Positions 47,679 through 56,379 are shown, counted from the stretch's first letter. The stretch: DNA of 64,000 nucleotides from Taklimakanibacter deserti (GCA_003574785.1 QORU01000012.1:62001-126000); one strand, 5' to 3'. The notes: generated by a model from the letters alone, not told the origin. Translations and numbers: made by a program.

Positions 47679-47999
47679 ATGAGTGATCGCTCCAGACGTA
47701 GATGTTGGTTTCAAGAGGACGAGATGGCCGGCCTGATGAAAGCCTTCAAGCGCACCTTCATGAGCGAGCTCCTGAAGAAGGCGGATTTGCGTGTCGACGA
47801 AGGTCACGTTCGCCTCAGCATGCGCCTCAAGCGCGACAAGGTCACGCGTGAGAAATTTGTCGTGCTGGGCCTCGTTGCCACAACGAACTACAAGCATGCC
47901 GAATTGAGCATCGACGAGTTTCAGCAATTTCTCGAAGCGGTGAAATCGATGCAGCAGGCGCTACGCATTCCTGACGCGGTGCCGCCGCTCAAGAGCTGA
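47679..47999 (+). CDS. Small basic protein, unknown function
   Basis: Reads as 106 residues from ATG 47679 (GGAG upstream) or 91 from ATG 47724 (GAGG five bases upstream); both starts are plausible. The sequence is basic and mixed alpha/beta: FKRTFMSELLKKADLRVDEG, then SMRLKRDKVTREKFVVLGLV, then a helical C-terminus. No known motif. It is convergent with a DUF427 gene. Confidence 0.6.
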   Translation: MSDRSRRRCWFQEDEMAGLMKAFKRTFMSELLKKADLRVDEGHVRLSMRLKRDKVTREKFVVLGLVATTNYKHAELSIDEFQQFLEAVKSMQQALRIPDAVPPLKS

Positions 48000-48017
48000 T
48001 ATCCGCTCGTCAGGCGC

Positions 48018-48299
48018 TCACGAAACCGTAACGTCGCGCCAGAAGCCGAAACGGCCGCCCACATGGTGCATTTTGGGCTGCGGCTTCTCATAGGACCAGG
48101 CGGCGCGCTGGTGGCGCTGGCCGTCAATGACCAGATCGTAGAACTGCACGCCATGCGGGCATTCGAGGTCGTCCGCCGTCTTCGCTGCTTTCTCGAGCCA
48201 TTCAAGCCGGACGGCAGACGGCGGAAAATAGGAATATCCGTGCGCTTCGACAATGTCGTTGCTTTGTGCAACGACGTGCTTGCCCAGAACTGCTTTCAT
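48018..48299 (-). CDS. DUF427-family protein
   Basis: A 93-residue protein with the DUF427 pattern: an N-terminal VVAQSNDIVEAHGYSYFPPSAV strand pair, a YDLVIDGQRHQRAAWSYEKP core, and a final GRFGFWRDV strand. The family is a small beta-barrel of unknown function. The gene stands alone between a small basic protein gene and a short ORF. Confidence 0.8.
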   Translation of the reverse strand: MKAVLGKHVVAQSNDIVEAHGYSYFPPSAVRLEWLEKAAKTADDLECPHGVQFYDLVIDGQRHQRAAWSYEKPQPKMHHVGGRFGFWRDVTVS

Positions 48300-48366
48300 C
48301 GCGATGCTCCATTATGTGGCCGGTCCGCATATAATATAGTGTCGTCGTCAGACATTTCGAGGGCCG

Positions 48367-48570
48367 TCAGCGGCGCGTTTTCAAGGGGACGCCGCGCAGC
48401 ACGGCAAGCGCCACGAGCTGATAGGCCGTGAGGCGATGACCATTCACCCAATAGAGCGATGCCCGCGAGGCATCGCTGAAAACGATATAGCCGCGCCGGC
48501 GCAGACCCGTGAAGGCTTTGCTGACGGCCGGTCGCGGACCCAGATGCAGATCTCTTACGATCCGGTCCAT
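48367..48570 (-). CDS. Small protein, possibly winged-helix
   Basis: Reads as 67 residues from ATG 48570; the same frame can start at TTG 48621. The central segment (RPAVSKAFTGLRRRGYIVFSDASRASLYWVNG) looks like a recognition helix plus wing, and a hydrophobic helix follows (LTAYQLVALAVLRG). No family is recognised. An overlapping frame on the other strand is less convincing. Confidence 0.45.
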   Translation of the reverse strand: MDRIVRDLHLGPRPAVSKAFTGLRRRGYIVFSDASRASLYWVNGHRLTAYQLVALAVLRGVPLKTRR

Positions 48571-48702
48571 GATCCGCACACAGAACGTTCCATGCCGCTG
48601 CCTAGACCGCGGGACCGTCAAAATCTGTCAGGAGCGATGGCGGGCATGGAACGCAAGCTGAACATCGGATGAAAGCCCTGGCTGTTCGGCGTGGGCCGCC
48701 AG

Positions 48703-49509
48703 TCATTTCCGCGTCGTCTTCACCATCATCCCGGCGATCTCCTTGAGAAGCTTCGCCGCGACGCTCGCCGTCAGGTTGGAGATGTCGCAGCGCGGATTGT
48801 ATTCGACGATGTCGGCGGCGACGATCGGCTGATCGAGAGCATGCAGCCAGTTGATCACTTGCCGGGGTGTCAGGCCGCCCGGCTCGCGATAGGTCACACC
48901 CGGCACGTGCGCGGGATCGAGCGCGTCGAGATCCATCGAGATGTAGATGGGCGTGTTGATGTCGAGCGTGAGGGTTTCGCCGCAGCGATGCGCCTCGATG
49001 ACCTCGACGCCGAAGCGCTTGAACTGATCGCGGTGATGGCTGTTGATGGTGCGCAGTCCCACCTGGATAAGCCGGTCGGTCAGCCCATCTTCCATGATGC
49101 GGGCGAAGGACGATGTCTGCGAGCGCCGATTGCCTTGATAGGCGTCATAGATGTCGGGATGCGCATCGATATGCAGGATGGTGAGCTTCGGATGTCGGCG
49201 GCGCACGGCGCGCATGATCGGGTGGGTGATGGCGTGATCGCCGCCGAGGCAGATCAAGGGATGGCCACGCGCGAGCGCGACTCCGACCTGCTGTTCGATG
49301 AGATCCCAGGGATCATGCGCATCATCGAAGCGGATGTCGCCATGATCGACGATCGCGCCCGGAGCGCCGAGATCGATGCCGGTCTCGGTCCACTGGCTAT
49401 AGGCGTCGGAATGGAGTTCACGGCGGATGAGCGGCGGTGCTTCCGCGGCGCCTTTCATGAGGGCGGAGTTGTCGTCGTTGGGAATCCCCAAGAGGGAAAT
49501 GCTGGTCAT
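48703..49509 (-). CDS. Ureohydrolase (arginase/agmatinase family)
   Basis: A 268-residue protein. The binuclear manganese ligands are present in CLGGDHAIT, LHIDAHPDIYD and ISMDLDALDPAHVPG. The family hydrolyses a guanidino group to urea (arginine, agmatine, guanidinobutyrate, formiminoglutamate). The loop that sets specificity does not let me choose. It stands alone on the minus strand. Confidence 0.88.
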   Translation of the reverse strand: MTSISLLGIPNDDNSALMKGAAEAPPLIRRELHSDAYSQWTETGIDLGAPGAIVDHGDIRFDDAHDPWDLIEQQVGVALARGHPLICLGGDHAITHPIMRAVRRRHPKLTILHIDAHPDIYDAYQGNRRSQTSSFARIMEDGLTDRLIQVGLRTINSHHRDQFKRFGVEVIEAHRCGETLTLDINTPIYISMDLDALDPAHVPGVTYREPGGLTPRQVINWLHALDQPIVAADIVEYNPRCDISNLTASVAAKLLKEIAGMMVKTTRK

Positions 49510-49840
49510 CTCTCGTCCGTTCGATGTTGTTCGTCTTCACGCGTGCGCAAATGACCATAGGGAATTCGATTCGGGCAGGCGCGGCGCTTGTTTTTATTAC
49601 TCAGCGTTATTATCGAGTCAGTATTGCTGCCATCGGCGGGAATTGCAACGGCATGTTGCTGTGAAATGCACTCCAGATGGTTTTGCATATAACGTCGAGT
49701 AGATTTTTCCTTCACGTCCATGTTGTGGCATTTCAGCTACACTTTCGGCAAAAAGCATTCGCAAGTCTCCCGGTTTTGTTGACCTCGAGGATTCTCGCGC
49801 GCAATGATGCGATGAACCACAGCGTGGGGGAGTTACTCGC
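49510..49840. other. Intergenic, 331 bp, no gene seen
   Basis: Divergent region between the ureohydrolase and porin genes, AT-richer by eye than its surroundings. An open frame on the minus strand (49506-49721) has no ribosome binding site or family resemblance. The porin's ribosome binding site, GGGGGAG, lies just before 49841. Promoters for both genes should be here but none is clear. Confidence 0.5.
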
Positions 49841-50560
49841 ATGATCAAGAAAGTTCTTTTGAGCGGAGCTGCCGTTGTTCTGATGAGCGCCGGCGCGCAG
49901 GCGGCCGACATCATCGAGCCGCCGACGGTTTATGATTGGACCGGGCCCTATATCGGCCTGCAGGGCGGCTATGCCTGGGGCGAGAATGACGCCTCGGCGG
50001 ATGAGAACGTAATCGTTCCTCTCTCGGATGATGTGACGCTCAATGGCGACGAAGGATCGATCGATATCGACGGCTTCGTCGGCGGCGCTCATGCCGGCTT
50101 CAACTGGCAGGCCGACAGCCTGGTGCTCGGCCTCGAAGGCGACATCGAATATGCCGATATGGACGGCAATACGGACGTCGTGGATGGGCTCGGCTTCAAG
50201 GTGGGCGAGATCACGCAGGAAATCGACTGGCTGGGTTCGCTCAGGCTCAGGGCCGGCTTTGCCGCGGATCGCGCTCTGTTCTACGCGACGGGTGGTCTCG
50301 CCGTGGGCGGCGTCAAGCTTGCCCTTGAGGATGGCGGCGGCGACGAATTCGCCGACGAGAAAAAGACGAAATGGGGCTGGACGGTTGGCGGCGGCATTGA
50401 ATATGCCTTCACCGACGATTTCAGCGCACGCATCGAGTATCGCTACACCGACCTTGGGAAGATCGAGGCGGGCGATGCTGATGAGGGCGGCGACGGCGAG
50501 GTGGATACGGCCTTCCATGCGGTCCGCGCCGGCCTGAGCTGGCATTTCGGCGGTCTCTGA
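49841..50560 (+). CDS. Omp25/Omp31-like outer-membrane beta-barrel protein
   Basis: A 239-residue protein with a signal peptide (MIKKVLLSGAAVVLMSAGAQA). It then has the family start YDWTGPYIGLQGGYAWGEND and alternating amphipathic strands. It ends RIEYRYTDLGK ... HAVRAGLSWHFGGL, with a terminal aromatic for outer-membrane insertion. Such porin-like proteins are abundant in rhizobia and Brucella. A textbook terminator follows. Confidence 0.92.
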   Translation: MIKKVLLSGAAVVLMSAGAQAADIIEPPTVYDWTGPYIGLQGGYAWGENDASADENVIVPLSDDVTLNGDEGSIDIDGFVGGAHAGFNWQADSLVLGLEGDIEYADMDGNTDVVDGLGFKVGEITQEIDWLGSLRLRAGFAADRALFYATGGLAVGGVKLALEDGGGDEFADEKKTKWGWTVGGGIEYAFTDDFSARIEYRYTDLGKIEAGDADEGGDGEVDTAFHAVRAGLSWHFGGL

Positions 50561-50587
50561 CGCAGGGGGCATCCCGGATGATTTCAA

Positions 50588-50611
50588 GGGGCGCGCCAGC
50601 GCCCCTTTTTT
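50588..50611 (+). terminator. Rho-independent terminator of the porin gene
   Basis: GGGGCGC-gcca-GCGCCCC followed by six T. It lies 27 bp after the porin stop codon. Confidence 0.92.
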
Positions 50612-50684
50612 CTGCCGGCTGCCTTGAACGGTGAGCCGGCATTTTCTTGCGCGCCAAGACTGTGGCGCCAGACTATCGAGACAC

Positions 50685-50894
50685 CTAAGACGCCTTTCGC
50701 CCACGGCGGGCTTGGTGCCAGTGGACCGCCTTGAAAGGCCAAATCGTTATGAGGAATGCAGCCCCGAAGCCAAAGGCCCCTGCAGCAATCCTGTCAAACG
50801 CCGGAACCATCCACATGACGAAACAGCCCACCAACAGCGCTATCAACAATTGTGTGACGACGAGTGTCAGGTAGTGCTTGTGGCTGGGCTTCAT
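50685..50894 (-). CDS. Small two-helix membrane protein
   Basis: Reads as 69 residues from ATG 50894. Two hydrophobic helices (about 9-29 and 33-52) are separated by a short polar turn, and the tail is basic (HWHQARRGRKAS), giving a cytoplasmic C-terminus by the positive-inside rule. No family recognised; the weak ribosome binding site lowers confidence. Confidence 0.5.
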   Translation of the reverse strand: MKPSHKHYLTLVVTQLLIALLVGCFVMWMVPAFDRIAAGAFGFGAAFLITIWPFKAVHWHQARRGRKAS

Positions 50895-50974
50895 AGTTGA
50901 CAAGCCTACGCCGGGACGGCCTTCTGTCGCAACAGAGAGAATGAGGGCGATGCGCCTGGACCCGTGAAGGGAAG

Positions 50975-51247
50975 TCACTCGATCCTGGTCACCACGGCCG
51001 CTTGGTCCGGGATAAGGCGAATCTGATACGTCGCACTTTCGCATTTCAGCACATAGACCGGCAGGTCAGCGACGGACTCTGCCGCAATTCGCTCCACCGA
51101 GGTTGGATTGCTGCAGGCAAAACCCTGGCTGCGAATCTGATCGGCAAGGACTGTCATGTCGACGTCCTGGTCTTGCGCATTTGCGCTCATGAGGATGGTG
51201 CAGCCGGCGGCAGACGCTACGCAGAACAATCGAAGAGCTTGAATCAT
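50975..51247 (-). CDS. Small secreted protein with two cysteines
   Basis: A 90-residue protein from ATG 51247, with AGGGAG nine bases upstream. The signal peptide is clear (LRLFCVASAAGCTILMSANAQ). The mature part is about 65 residues with a Cys pair (FACSNPTS, LKCESATYQ) likely to form a disulfide, and a repeated-strand look. Unknown function. The frame stays open upstream to 51526, which is probably chance. Confidence 0.65.
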   Translation of the reverse strand: MIQALRLFCVASAAGCTILMSANAQDQDVDMTVLADQIRSQGFACSNPTSVERIAAESVADLPVYVLKCESATYQIRLIPDQAAVVTRIE

Positions 51248-51568
51248 TGTGGACTGCTCCCTGGTATCATACCGGCAAAGCATTTCGATCAGATAAGGAC
51301 TAAAGCAGAAAGAGGTGGATTCATGCAATCGCCAGCTTAGCCAGGCCGCCCCCGTTATCGAAGACAGTGCAAGCCAGGTCAAACTTGATTTTTCCAATAA
51401 ATACAGGAATTTGTATCGCATCAATGGCGGGGAGAGGATGTCGCCGGGGGCAATGAGGCGATTAAAATTCGTAAGGCAGGCGCATGCTTTCTGATCTCTC
51501 GGGAACGGCAAAAATCTAAGAACCATGTTAAGACGATTCTAAGCACGGCGTGCCAGCATCGCCGCGCC
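51248..51568. other. Intergenic, 321 bp, no gene seen
   Basis: Divergent gap between the small secreted protein and the PAP2 gene. The minus-strand frame of the former continues through most of it, without a motif or ribosome binding site. No clear promoter or repeat is visible. Confidence 0.45.
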
Positions 51569-52531
51569 ATGCGCAATCTCCGGTCGATCCTTGTCTTTCA
51601 TCCGGCCTTATGGGGCCTGGTCGTGCTGCAGAGCCTCGTCATTGTGGCGTGGATTGCGATCGATCCACGCATTTCCTTCAGCCTGACAAGGGTCTTCGAT
51701 CCGGCCATCACTCTCGGCGTCTGCCTTCTCGTGGCCGCCACAGCCTATGGCTTTCAGGCATCGAGATGGCCGGTGATCGCCGAACGCACAAGGGTGATGG
51801 CCACGGGCATCCTGTTTCTGGTCCTGTCCTTCACCGGCGTCCGTTTCCTCAATTATCTGAGCATGTCGCTCGCCCTTCCCTGGGCCGACAACATGCTTGA
51901 TTCCTGGGACCGAATGTTCGGCATCGACTGGCACGCCTATGCGTCCTGGCTCAGCCAGTATCCCGACATCCTGCCCTATCTCGAGCAGTGCTACATCCTG
52001 GCCGCGGTCAGCATTCCCTTTATCTTCATGGTGTTGGTCGCCCTGGGAAGGGCGGAGCGCGCCAAGGAGTTCGCCACGCTCCTCTATATCGGGGTTTTTG
52101 TGACCGTATGCATCGCCGGTTTCTTTCCCGCGGAAGGCGCCATGGTTCGTTACATGGACAGCCAGTTGCCCGCCGGGACATTCGGTCCCAAGGGGGGCGT
52201 CTTCTTCGTCGAGGCGCTGCGGACGGTGCGCGAGTCGAAGGAGGTCGTGCTGAGCTTTGCCGCCTTGCCCGGTCTTGCGTCCTTCCCCTCCTTCCACACG
52301 GTCATCAGCCTGCTGATCGTCTATGCTTGCCGCGACAATATCGTGACGCTGCTGCTGGCGGCGGTCGGGGCCGGCGCCATCCTCGTGGCGACGCCGGTCT
52401 ATGGCGGGCATTATTTCATCGATGTTGTCGCCGGCATCCTCCTTGCGGTTGTCTTGGCGGCCGCCTACGCGGCGGTCAAGAATGCCAATCTCTCAGCGCC
52501 CACATTCGTCGTGACCCATTCGACAAGGTGA
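51569..52531 (+). CDS. PAP2-superfamily membrane phosphatase/phosphotransferase
   Basis: A 320-residue protein with about six to eight hydrophobic helices. The C-terminal half holds the PAP2 catalytic blocks SFPSFHTVIS and GGHYFIDVVAG, whose His residues form and break a phospho-enzyme. The arrangement resembles the inositolphosphorylceramide-synthase-like PAP2_3 group. It acts on a lipid phosphate at the outer face of the inner membrane; the substrate is unknown. No ribosome binding site is obvious before ATG 51569. Confidence 0.85.
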   Translation: MRNLRSILVFHPALWGLVVLQSLVIVAWIAIDPRISFSLTRVFDPAITLGVCLLVAATAYGFQASRWPVIAERTRVMATGILFLVLSFTGVRFLNYLSMSLALPWADNMLDSWDRMFGIDWHAYASWLSQYPDILPYLEQCYILAAVSIPFIFMVLVALGRAERAKEFATLLYIGVFVTVCIAGFFPAEGAMVRYMDSQLPAGTFGPKGGVFFVEALRTVRESKEVVLSFAALPGLASFPSFHTVISLLIVYACRDNIVTLLLAAVGAGAILVATPVYGGHYFIDVVAGILLAVVLAAAYAAVKNANLSAPTFVVTHSTR

Positions 52532-52854
52532 AGTCGGCAGCAACTCCCTGCCGTTGGCCTGAACGCTCTAACCCACACGATAATACCCAACCGCGATTGA
52601 GGGGATTCACGCGCTGGGATTTCTGCGGACGGATGCTCATGGGCCAAAATTGGCGGAAGAGGAGGGAGCCCAAAAATCCGCATATTTGTTTGAAATTGCT
52701 ATCAATACGGGTTTGCCATCCTGCTCTATCCCCGCATTTACCCCCGCAAGGGGCGACGTTGAGCCCATAAACGCCCCTGAGAAAAATCCTGTTTAAGACA
52801 GCTTGTCGCACCCTTCCGTCGACTCGTCGGCAGGGTCATATTCGTCCGACCTCT
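52532..52854. other. Intergenic, 323 bp, with one hairpin
   Basis: No coding sequence seen. GGGGCG (52750-52755) and CGCCCC (52772-52777) can form a hairpin about 80 bp before the thermonuclease gene. This gap marks the change from ordinary envelope genes to the accessory region. Confidence 0.5.
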
Positions 52855-53736
52855 ATGCGCGCCGCTCTTATCGCTCTCGCCCTGTCCGTCCTGGCCTCGG
52901 CCGCCGTCCCGGCCCAAGCGATGGAAGTGGCCGGCACCGCCAGGGTGGTTGACGGCGATACCCTGGAGATCGGCACCCAGGCGATCCGCATTCACAGCAT
53001 AGATGCACCCGAGGCCTCACAGGTCTGCCAGCTCCCCAAGGGCACATGGGATTGCTCAGGCGCCGCGGTCAATGTCCTGCGGGCCATGACCGAGGGCCGC
53101 GAGGTGCGCTGTGCCGGCCACGAGGTGGACCAATACGGTCGGCTCATTGCTCGGTGCGCTACCGACGAGGTGCCAGACATCGGCGCGCAGCTCGTCGCCT
53201 CCGGCCTGGCCTGGGCCTTCATCAAGTATTCGACTGACTACCGCGCGCTGGAGGCCGAGCCTCGAGCCAAGAAGCTCGGAATTTGGCAGGCCAAGACTCA
53301 GCCGCCTTGGGAGTATCGCGCCAGGCGATGGGATACCGCGACAAAGCTCGCTACGGCTTCGGAGGGCTGCCCGATCAAAGGCAACATCAACGGCAAGGGC
53401 GAAAGGATCTATCACGCGCCTTGGTCGAAGCACTACGCCAAGACGCGCATCGACACAGCAAAGGGTGAGCGATGGTTTTGCAGTGAAGCAGAGGCAAGAG
53501 CAAGAAACGCGACAAAGCCGCGTTGCTTATCACTGAGGCTTATGCCGGCAAGGCCGACATTGAGAAGGCAAAGAAAGCTTTTGAAGCAGCGGCAAAGGAA
53601 GCGAAGGTCTGGCTGCCGTATCGAGGGCCACTCGCATAGATCAACATGTGGCCGAAAGAGCACACCTTCCGAATATTTCTCTACGGTCATTGACCAGTCA
53701 GGCACCAAACCTGAGACTTACCGTGGGGCAAAATAG
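52855..53736 (+). CDS. Secreted thermonuclease-family (SNase) protein with replaced C-terminus
   Basis: Open frame of 293 residues. A signal peptide (1-22) is followed by an intact SNase domain: RVVDGDTLEIGTQAIRIHSIDAPE and DQYGRLIARC supply the Ca-binding and catalytic residues, and an excalibur-like tail with KGERWFCSEAEARA follows. Relatives normally stop a few residues later. Here the frame runs on for about 75 residues of Arg/Lys-rich sequence without family resemblance, because from about 53500 the DNA carries the tail of another gene in a different frame. The enzyme domain is probably functional; the last part is likely junk. Confidence 0.75.
   Translation: MRAALIALALSVLASAAVPAQAMEVAGTARVVDGDTLEIGTQAIRIHSIDAPEASQVCQLPKGTWDCSGAAVNVLRAMTEGREVRCAGHEVDQYGRLIARCATDEVPDIGAQLVASGLAWAFIKYSTDYRALEAEPRAKKLGIWQAKTQPPWEYRARRWDTATKLATASEGCPIKGNINGKGERIYHAPWSKHYAKTRIDTAKGERWFCSEAEARARNATKPRCLSLRLMPARPTLRRQRKLLKQRQRKRRSGCRIEGHSHRSTCGRKSTPSEYFSTVIDQSGTKPETYRGAK
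53505..53639 (+). pseudogene. Orphan gene tail, copy 1
   Basis: Read in the frame starting at 53505, the sequence gives KRDKAALLITEAYAGKAD and then KKAFEAAAKEAKVWLPYRG, ending PLA and a stop at 53637-53639. It has no start of its own and overlaps the thermonuclease frame. The end of it recurs at 55243-55305, so it is the 3' part of a lost gene fused to the thermonuclease gene. Confidence 0.6.
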
Positions 53737-53762
53737 AGGCACTGTTAGCGCGGGGAAACGCC

Positions 53763-54191
53763 ATGGCAAAGTTGGCAAATTTCGCGGAAACTCCGAATCT
53801 AATGGAACTGGCCGAAGCGAGTGGCCTTCCCGGTCGTCTGATCGAGCTTTCGCTCTGTGCCGATGAAGGCGGCGATGGATTGACCGGAATATCTCCTTGT
53901 GCCGACGAACTTGGTCTGCAGCAATCCGTTTGCGTGGACGAGGCCATGTTCTCCGTTTGCGCCGATGAGATCGAATCCGATATTCGCCTCAAGACCGACA
54001 TCGAGCAGGTCGGCACCACCGTCTATGGGCTTCCGCTATATCGCTTTCGCTACAAGACCGGCACGGAGCGTTTCGAAGGCGTGATGGCGCAGGACGTCCT
54101 TGAGGTGATGCCGGATGCGGTGGTCGTGGGCGAAGATGGCTATTACCGCGTGAAGTATGGTCAGCTCGGGATCGGGATGACAAGGGCCTGA
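53763..54191 (+). CDS. Orphan peptidase S74 (tail-fibre chaperone) domain protein
   Basis: A 142-residue protein. The last about 70 residues match the intramolecular chaperone found at the end of phage tail spikes and fibres. It starts SDIRLKTDIEQVG (self-cleavage Ser-Asp) and continues YRFRYKT ... GVMAQDVLEVMPDAV ... DGYYRVKYGQLG. The first 70 residues are short and Cys-containing (SLCADEGGDG, SPCADELG, SVCADEIES repeats), far too short to be a fibre. Without a fibre the chaperone has no evident client. Alphaproteobacteria often carry such free S74 proteins. Confidence 0.8.
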   Translation: MAKLANFAETPNLMELAEASGLPGRLIELSLCADEGGDGLTGISPCADELGLQQSVCVDEAMFSVCADEIESDIRLKTDIEQVGTTVYGLPLYRFRYKTGTERFEGVMAQDVLEVMPDAVVVGEDGYYRVKYGQLGIGMTRA

Positions 54192-54542
54192 GCACTGCCC
54201 CGGATCTGTATAACCAATTGCAGCGGCCTCCGTCCCCGCGGTCCCGAGCCGGCGGGGTTTTTCATTCGCCGCAGATGTTGACATTGCGTGCGTGGCATTA
54301 GATGCTTCAGAGCGGATGACAAGGCACCTTCAGCATTGTCCGTATCGGCCAGGCGAAGCGTAGCCGCATGGCGCGCTCGCCTGCAGAATGCCATTTCCTG
54401 TTGTCATGTCAGCGCACGGGCGGCGATTTCCAAACTTCGGCTACGCGTGGGTTGCTGCCTGCCAGAGCGCCCGTCCTAGAGCCGATTGCAGAATCCCGCT
54501 TCCGGGTGTCTGCTCGCTGCTTTCGACAGGGAGGGAGAGCCA
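54192..54542. other. Non-coding stretch, 351 bp, with terminator
   Basis: A terminator lies at 54234-54262. The rest has short overlapping open frames on both strands with no family resemblance and looks like decayed sequence. The ribosome binding site of the next gene (GGGAGGGAG) is at its end. Confidence 0.45.
54234..54262 (+). terminator. Rho-independent terminator after the S74 gene
   Basis: CCCCGC (54234-54239) and GCGGGG (54252-54257), followed by TTTTT. Loop of 12 bases; 42 bp after the S74 stop. Confidence 0.8.
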
Positions 54543-54746
54543 GTGCCAGCAGCTAACGACAACAAGTCAGAGGGCGAATGGGTCGTCACCTTCATACCCA
54601 CCCGGTTCCTAGCTGCGCTCGATCGCTACATGCTGGAGGAGACTAAGCTGGAAAGCCGGTCAGCAGCCTTGCAAGCAGCGTTTCAGGATTGGTGCATGCA
54701 TATGGGATATGTTTCGCCAAATGAGACGGACCCTGATTTAAATTGA
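54543..54746 (+). CDS. Small DNA-binding-like protein (helix-rich)
   Basis: A 67-residue protein from GTG 54543, with a purine-rich GGGAGGGAGAG just upstream. The core FIPTRFLAALDRYMLEETKLESRSAALQAAFQDWCMHMGY has the strand-helix-helix rhythm of ribbon-helix-helix or related small binders that pair with toxins or control small operons. No partner gene is adjacent. Confidence 0.6.
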   Translation: MPAANDNKSEGEWVVTFIPTRFLAALDRYMLEETKLESRSAALQAAFQDWCMHMGYVSPNETDPDLN

Positions 54747-54760
54747 ACGACCGCCTGCTA

Positions 54761-55051
54761 TTACTTGAGCCCTTCCACGCTGACCAAACGTGCGGAACTG
54801 CAGCTATCGCGTATGGCTTTAAGCCCTTGATAGACCGGCCCATTGTAGAACGCTTCCCAGGCGCCCAGGGATGGAAACTCTAACAGAACAATCCTGCGAG
54901 GCTGCCAATCTCCTTCATGAACCTTGTGGGCACCGCCACGCGCGAGATACTTGCCCCCGGCCTGTTCCAGGGCGGGCTTAACTCTCGCCATGAACTCCTG
55001 ATATTGCTCGATATCTCTAATCTCGACATCGAAGATGACGTAAACAGGCAT
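54761..55051 (-). CDS. DUF1330-family protein, third copy in the window
   Basis: A 96-residue protein from ATG 55051 (MPVYVIFDVEIRDIEQYQEFM ... GGKYLARGGAHKVHEGDW ... LEFPSLGAWEAFYNGPVYQGLK). It is a clear but distant relative of the two DUF1330 proteins at 38.7-39.2 kb. It keeps the RGG and EFPS motifs. Its function is unknown. The frame is open upstream to 55291, without similarity. Confidence 0.82.
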   Translation of the reverse strand: MPVYVIFDVEIRDIEQYQEFMARVKPALEQAGGKYLARGGAHKVHEGDWQPRRIVLLEFPSLGAWEAFYNGPVYQGLKAIRDSCSSARLVSVEGLK

Positions 55052-55233
55052 GCTTGGTTCCAGATAATGTTGAAAGCTTCCGCATATAACGCGCCAAGTC
55101 TGGCCATCATTCCAGACGACATCACTTTGCGTACCTCCGCAAAATTTGCATTGAAAGTATCCCAACCTGGAGAAGCCATTGCGGCAAGCGCCTTCTGCGC
55201 TGGGTGCGGCAGTTTCAGTAACGACCGGTCGGG

Positions 55234-55305
55234 AAGCGCGAAAAGAAGGCATTTGAAGCCGCGGCGAAGGAGGCAAGCGTCTGGGTTCCATATCGTGGCC
55301 CGTAA
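55234..55305 (+). pseudogene. Orphan gene tail, copy 2
   Basis: Reads KREKKAFEAAAKEASVWVP and then YRGP and a stop at 55303-55305. It matches the copy at 53571-53639 in protein and in most bases. No start or body precedes it, so only the 3' end of the gene is present. Confidence 0.6.
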
Positions 55306-55315
55306 GCTGGGCAAA

Positions 55316-56197
55316 CTAGCCGGCGATTTTTGAGCGGCGCTTCTTCGTCTGCGGTTCCTCGGCGGATTTGCCGCCCTTCACGCTCTTTTTCAGTGCGTCC
55401 ATCAGGTCGACAACATTTCGGCCGCTTGGCCGGCTCTTCTCGGTGTCCGGCGCCTTGACCTTCTTGCCCTTGGACTTCTCTTTGATGAGGGCAAGCAACG
55501 CAACCTCATACGAGTTCTTGTAGACTTCGCCTTTGAAGGGTGACGTGTGCTGTTCGATCAGCTTGGTTGCAAGCTCCACCATGTCCGGTCGATCGCTGCT
55601 TTCAGGCAGATCACCGAAATACCTTCCAGACGCCCGCAACTCGTCTGGATAGCGCAGCACATACATGGCAAGGCCTCGATCGAGGGCGCCGACGCCAACA
55701 AGATGTTCCCGGCCGCTTCCCATGATGATCTGGCCCAGGCCAATGCGCCTTGCTTTTTTCAGCGCCGCGTGGATGACGGCGTACCCTTCCTCGGCAAAAT
55801 CGTCCTCCGGCACGATGTAATAAGGCCGCTCGAAGAACGGCGGCGCAATCTCCTCGATCTTCACGAACTCTTTCAAGTCGAGCGTCTTCTTGCTCTCCAG
55901 CTTGATGGCGTCGAGTTCTTCCGGCTCCAGTGTGATGTAGGTATCTTCAGCGATAGGATAGGCTTTAAAGACATCGCCCTTGTCCACCGGCTCACCCGCA
56001 ACGGTGGTCACGTATTCGATGCGCTGCCCGGTAGGCCTGTGGAGCATGTTGAGTGAGGTTTTGCTACTCTCGGTGGCGTTGTGGATCTGGACGGGGATGG
56101 TGACCAAAGCCAAGCGAAGGTAGCCTTTCCAGTAAGGCCTGGTGGGCCGGCTAGGCCGTTCGGCCTCCTTTTTCTCAGCCTTCTCTTTCGCCGCCAT
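55316..56197 (-). CDS. ku: Ku protein (bacterial non-homologous end joining)
   Basis: A 293-residue protein of normal bacterial length. After a basic start it reads RPYWKGYLRLALVTIPVQIHNAT, the typical Ku core opening. A beta-barrel and bridge that encircle DNA follow (RPYYIVPEDDFAEEGYAVIHAAL, LRYPDELRAS). The C-terminus is Lys-rich (KKSVKGGKSAEEPQTKKRRS), which in rhizobial Ku proteins aids DNA loading. Ku holds broken ends and recruits LigD; no ligD lies in the window. Confidence 0.95.
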   Translation of the reverse strand: MAAKEKAEKKEAERPSRPTRPYWKGYLRLALVTIPVQIHNATESSKTSLNMLHRPTGQRIEYVTTVAGEPVDKGDVFKAYPIAEDTYITLEPEELDAIKLESKKTLDLKEFVKIEEIAPPFFERPYYIVPEDDFAEEGYAVIHAALKKARRIGLGQIIMGSGREHLVGVGALDRGLAMYVLRYPDELRASGRYFGDLPESSDRPDMVELATKLIEQHTSPFKGEVYKNSYEVALLALIKEKSKGKKVKAPDTEKSRPSGRNVVDLMDALKKSVKGGKSAEEPQTKKRRSKIAG

Positions 56198-56379
56198 GGA
56201 AACTTACTCAACGTACTAACCGGATTTACAACCCGGAGCCGGGGGCGAAGTTCCTGGCAAAGTCCTAAAGGTGACGTTTCGCTTCGCGTATCGGGCCCAA
56301 AATATGGAATTTCGGTGATCCAGGAACAGCCCGGCTGCGCCCTGTGTTATTCTACGGATCGACTCCGGAGAGTTGGCTT

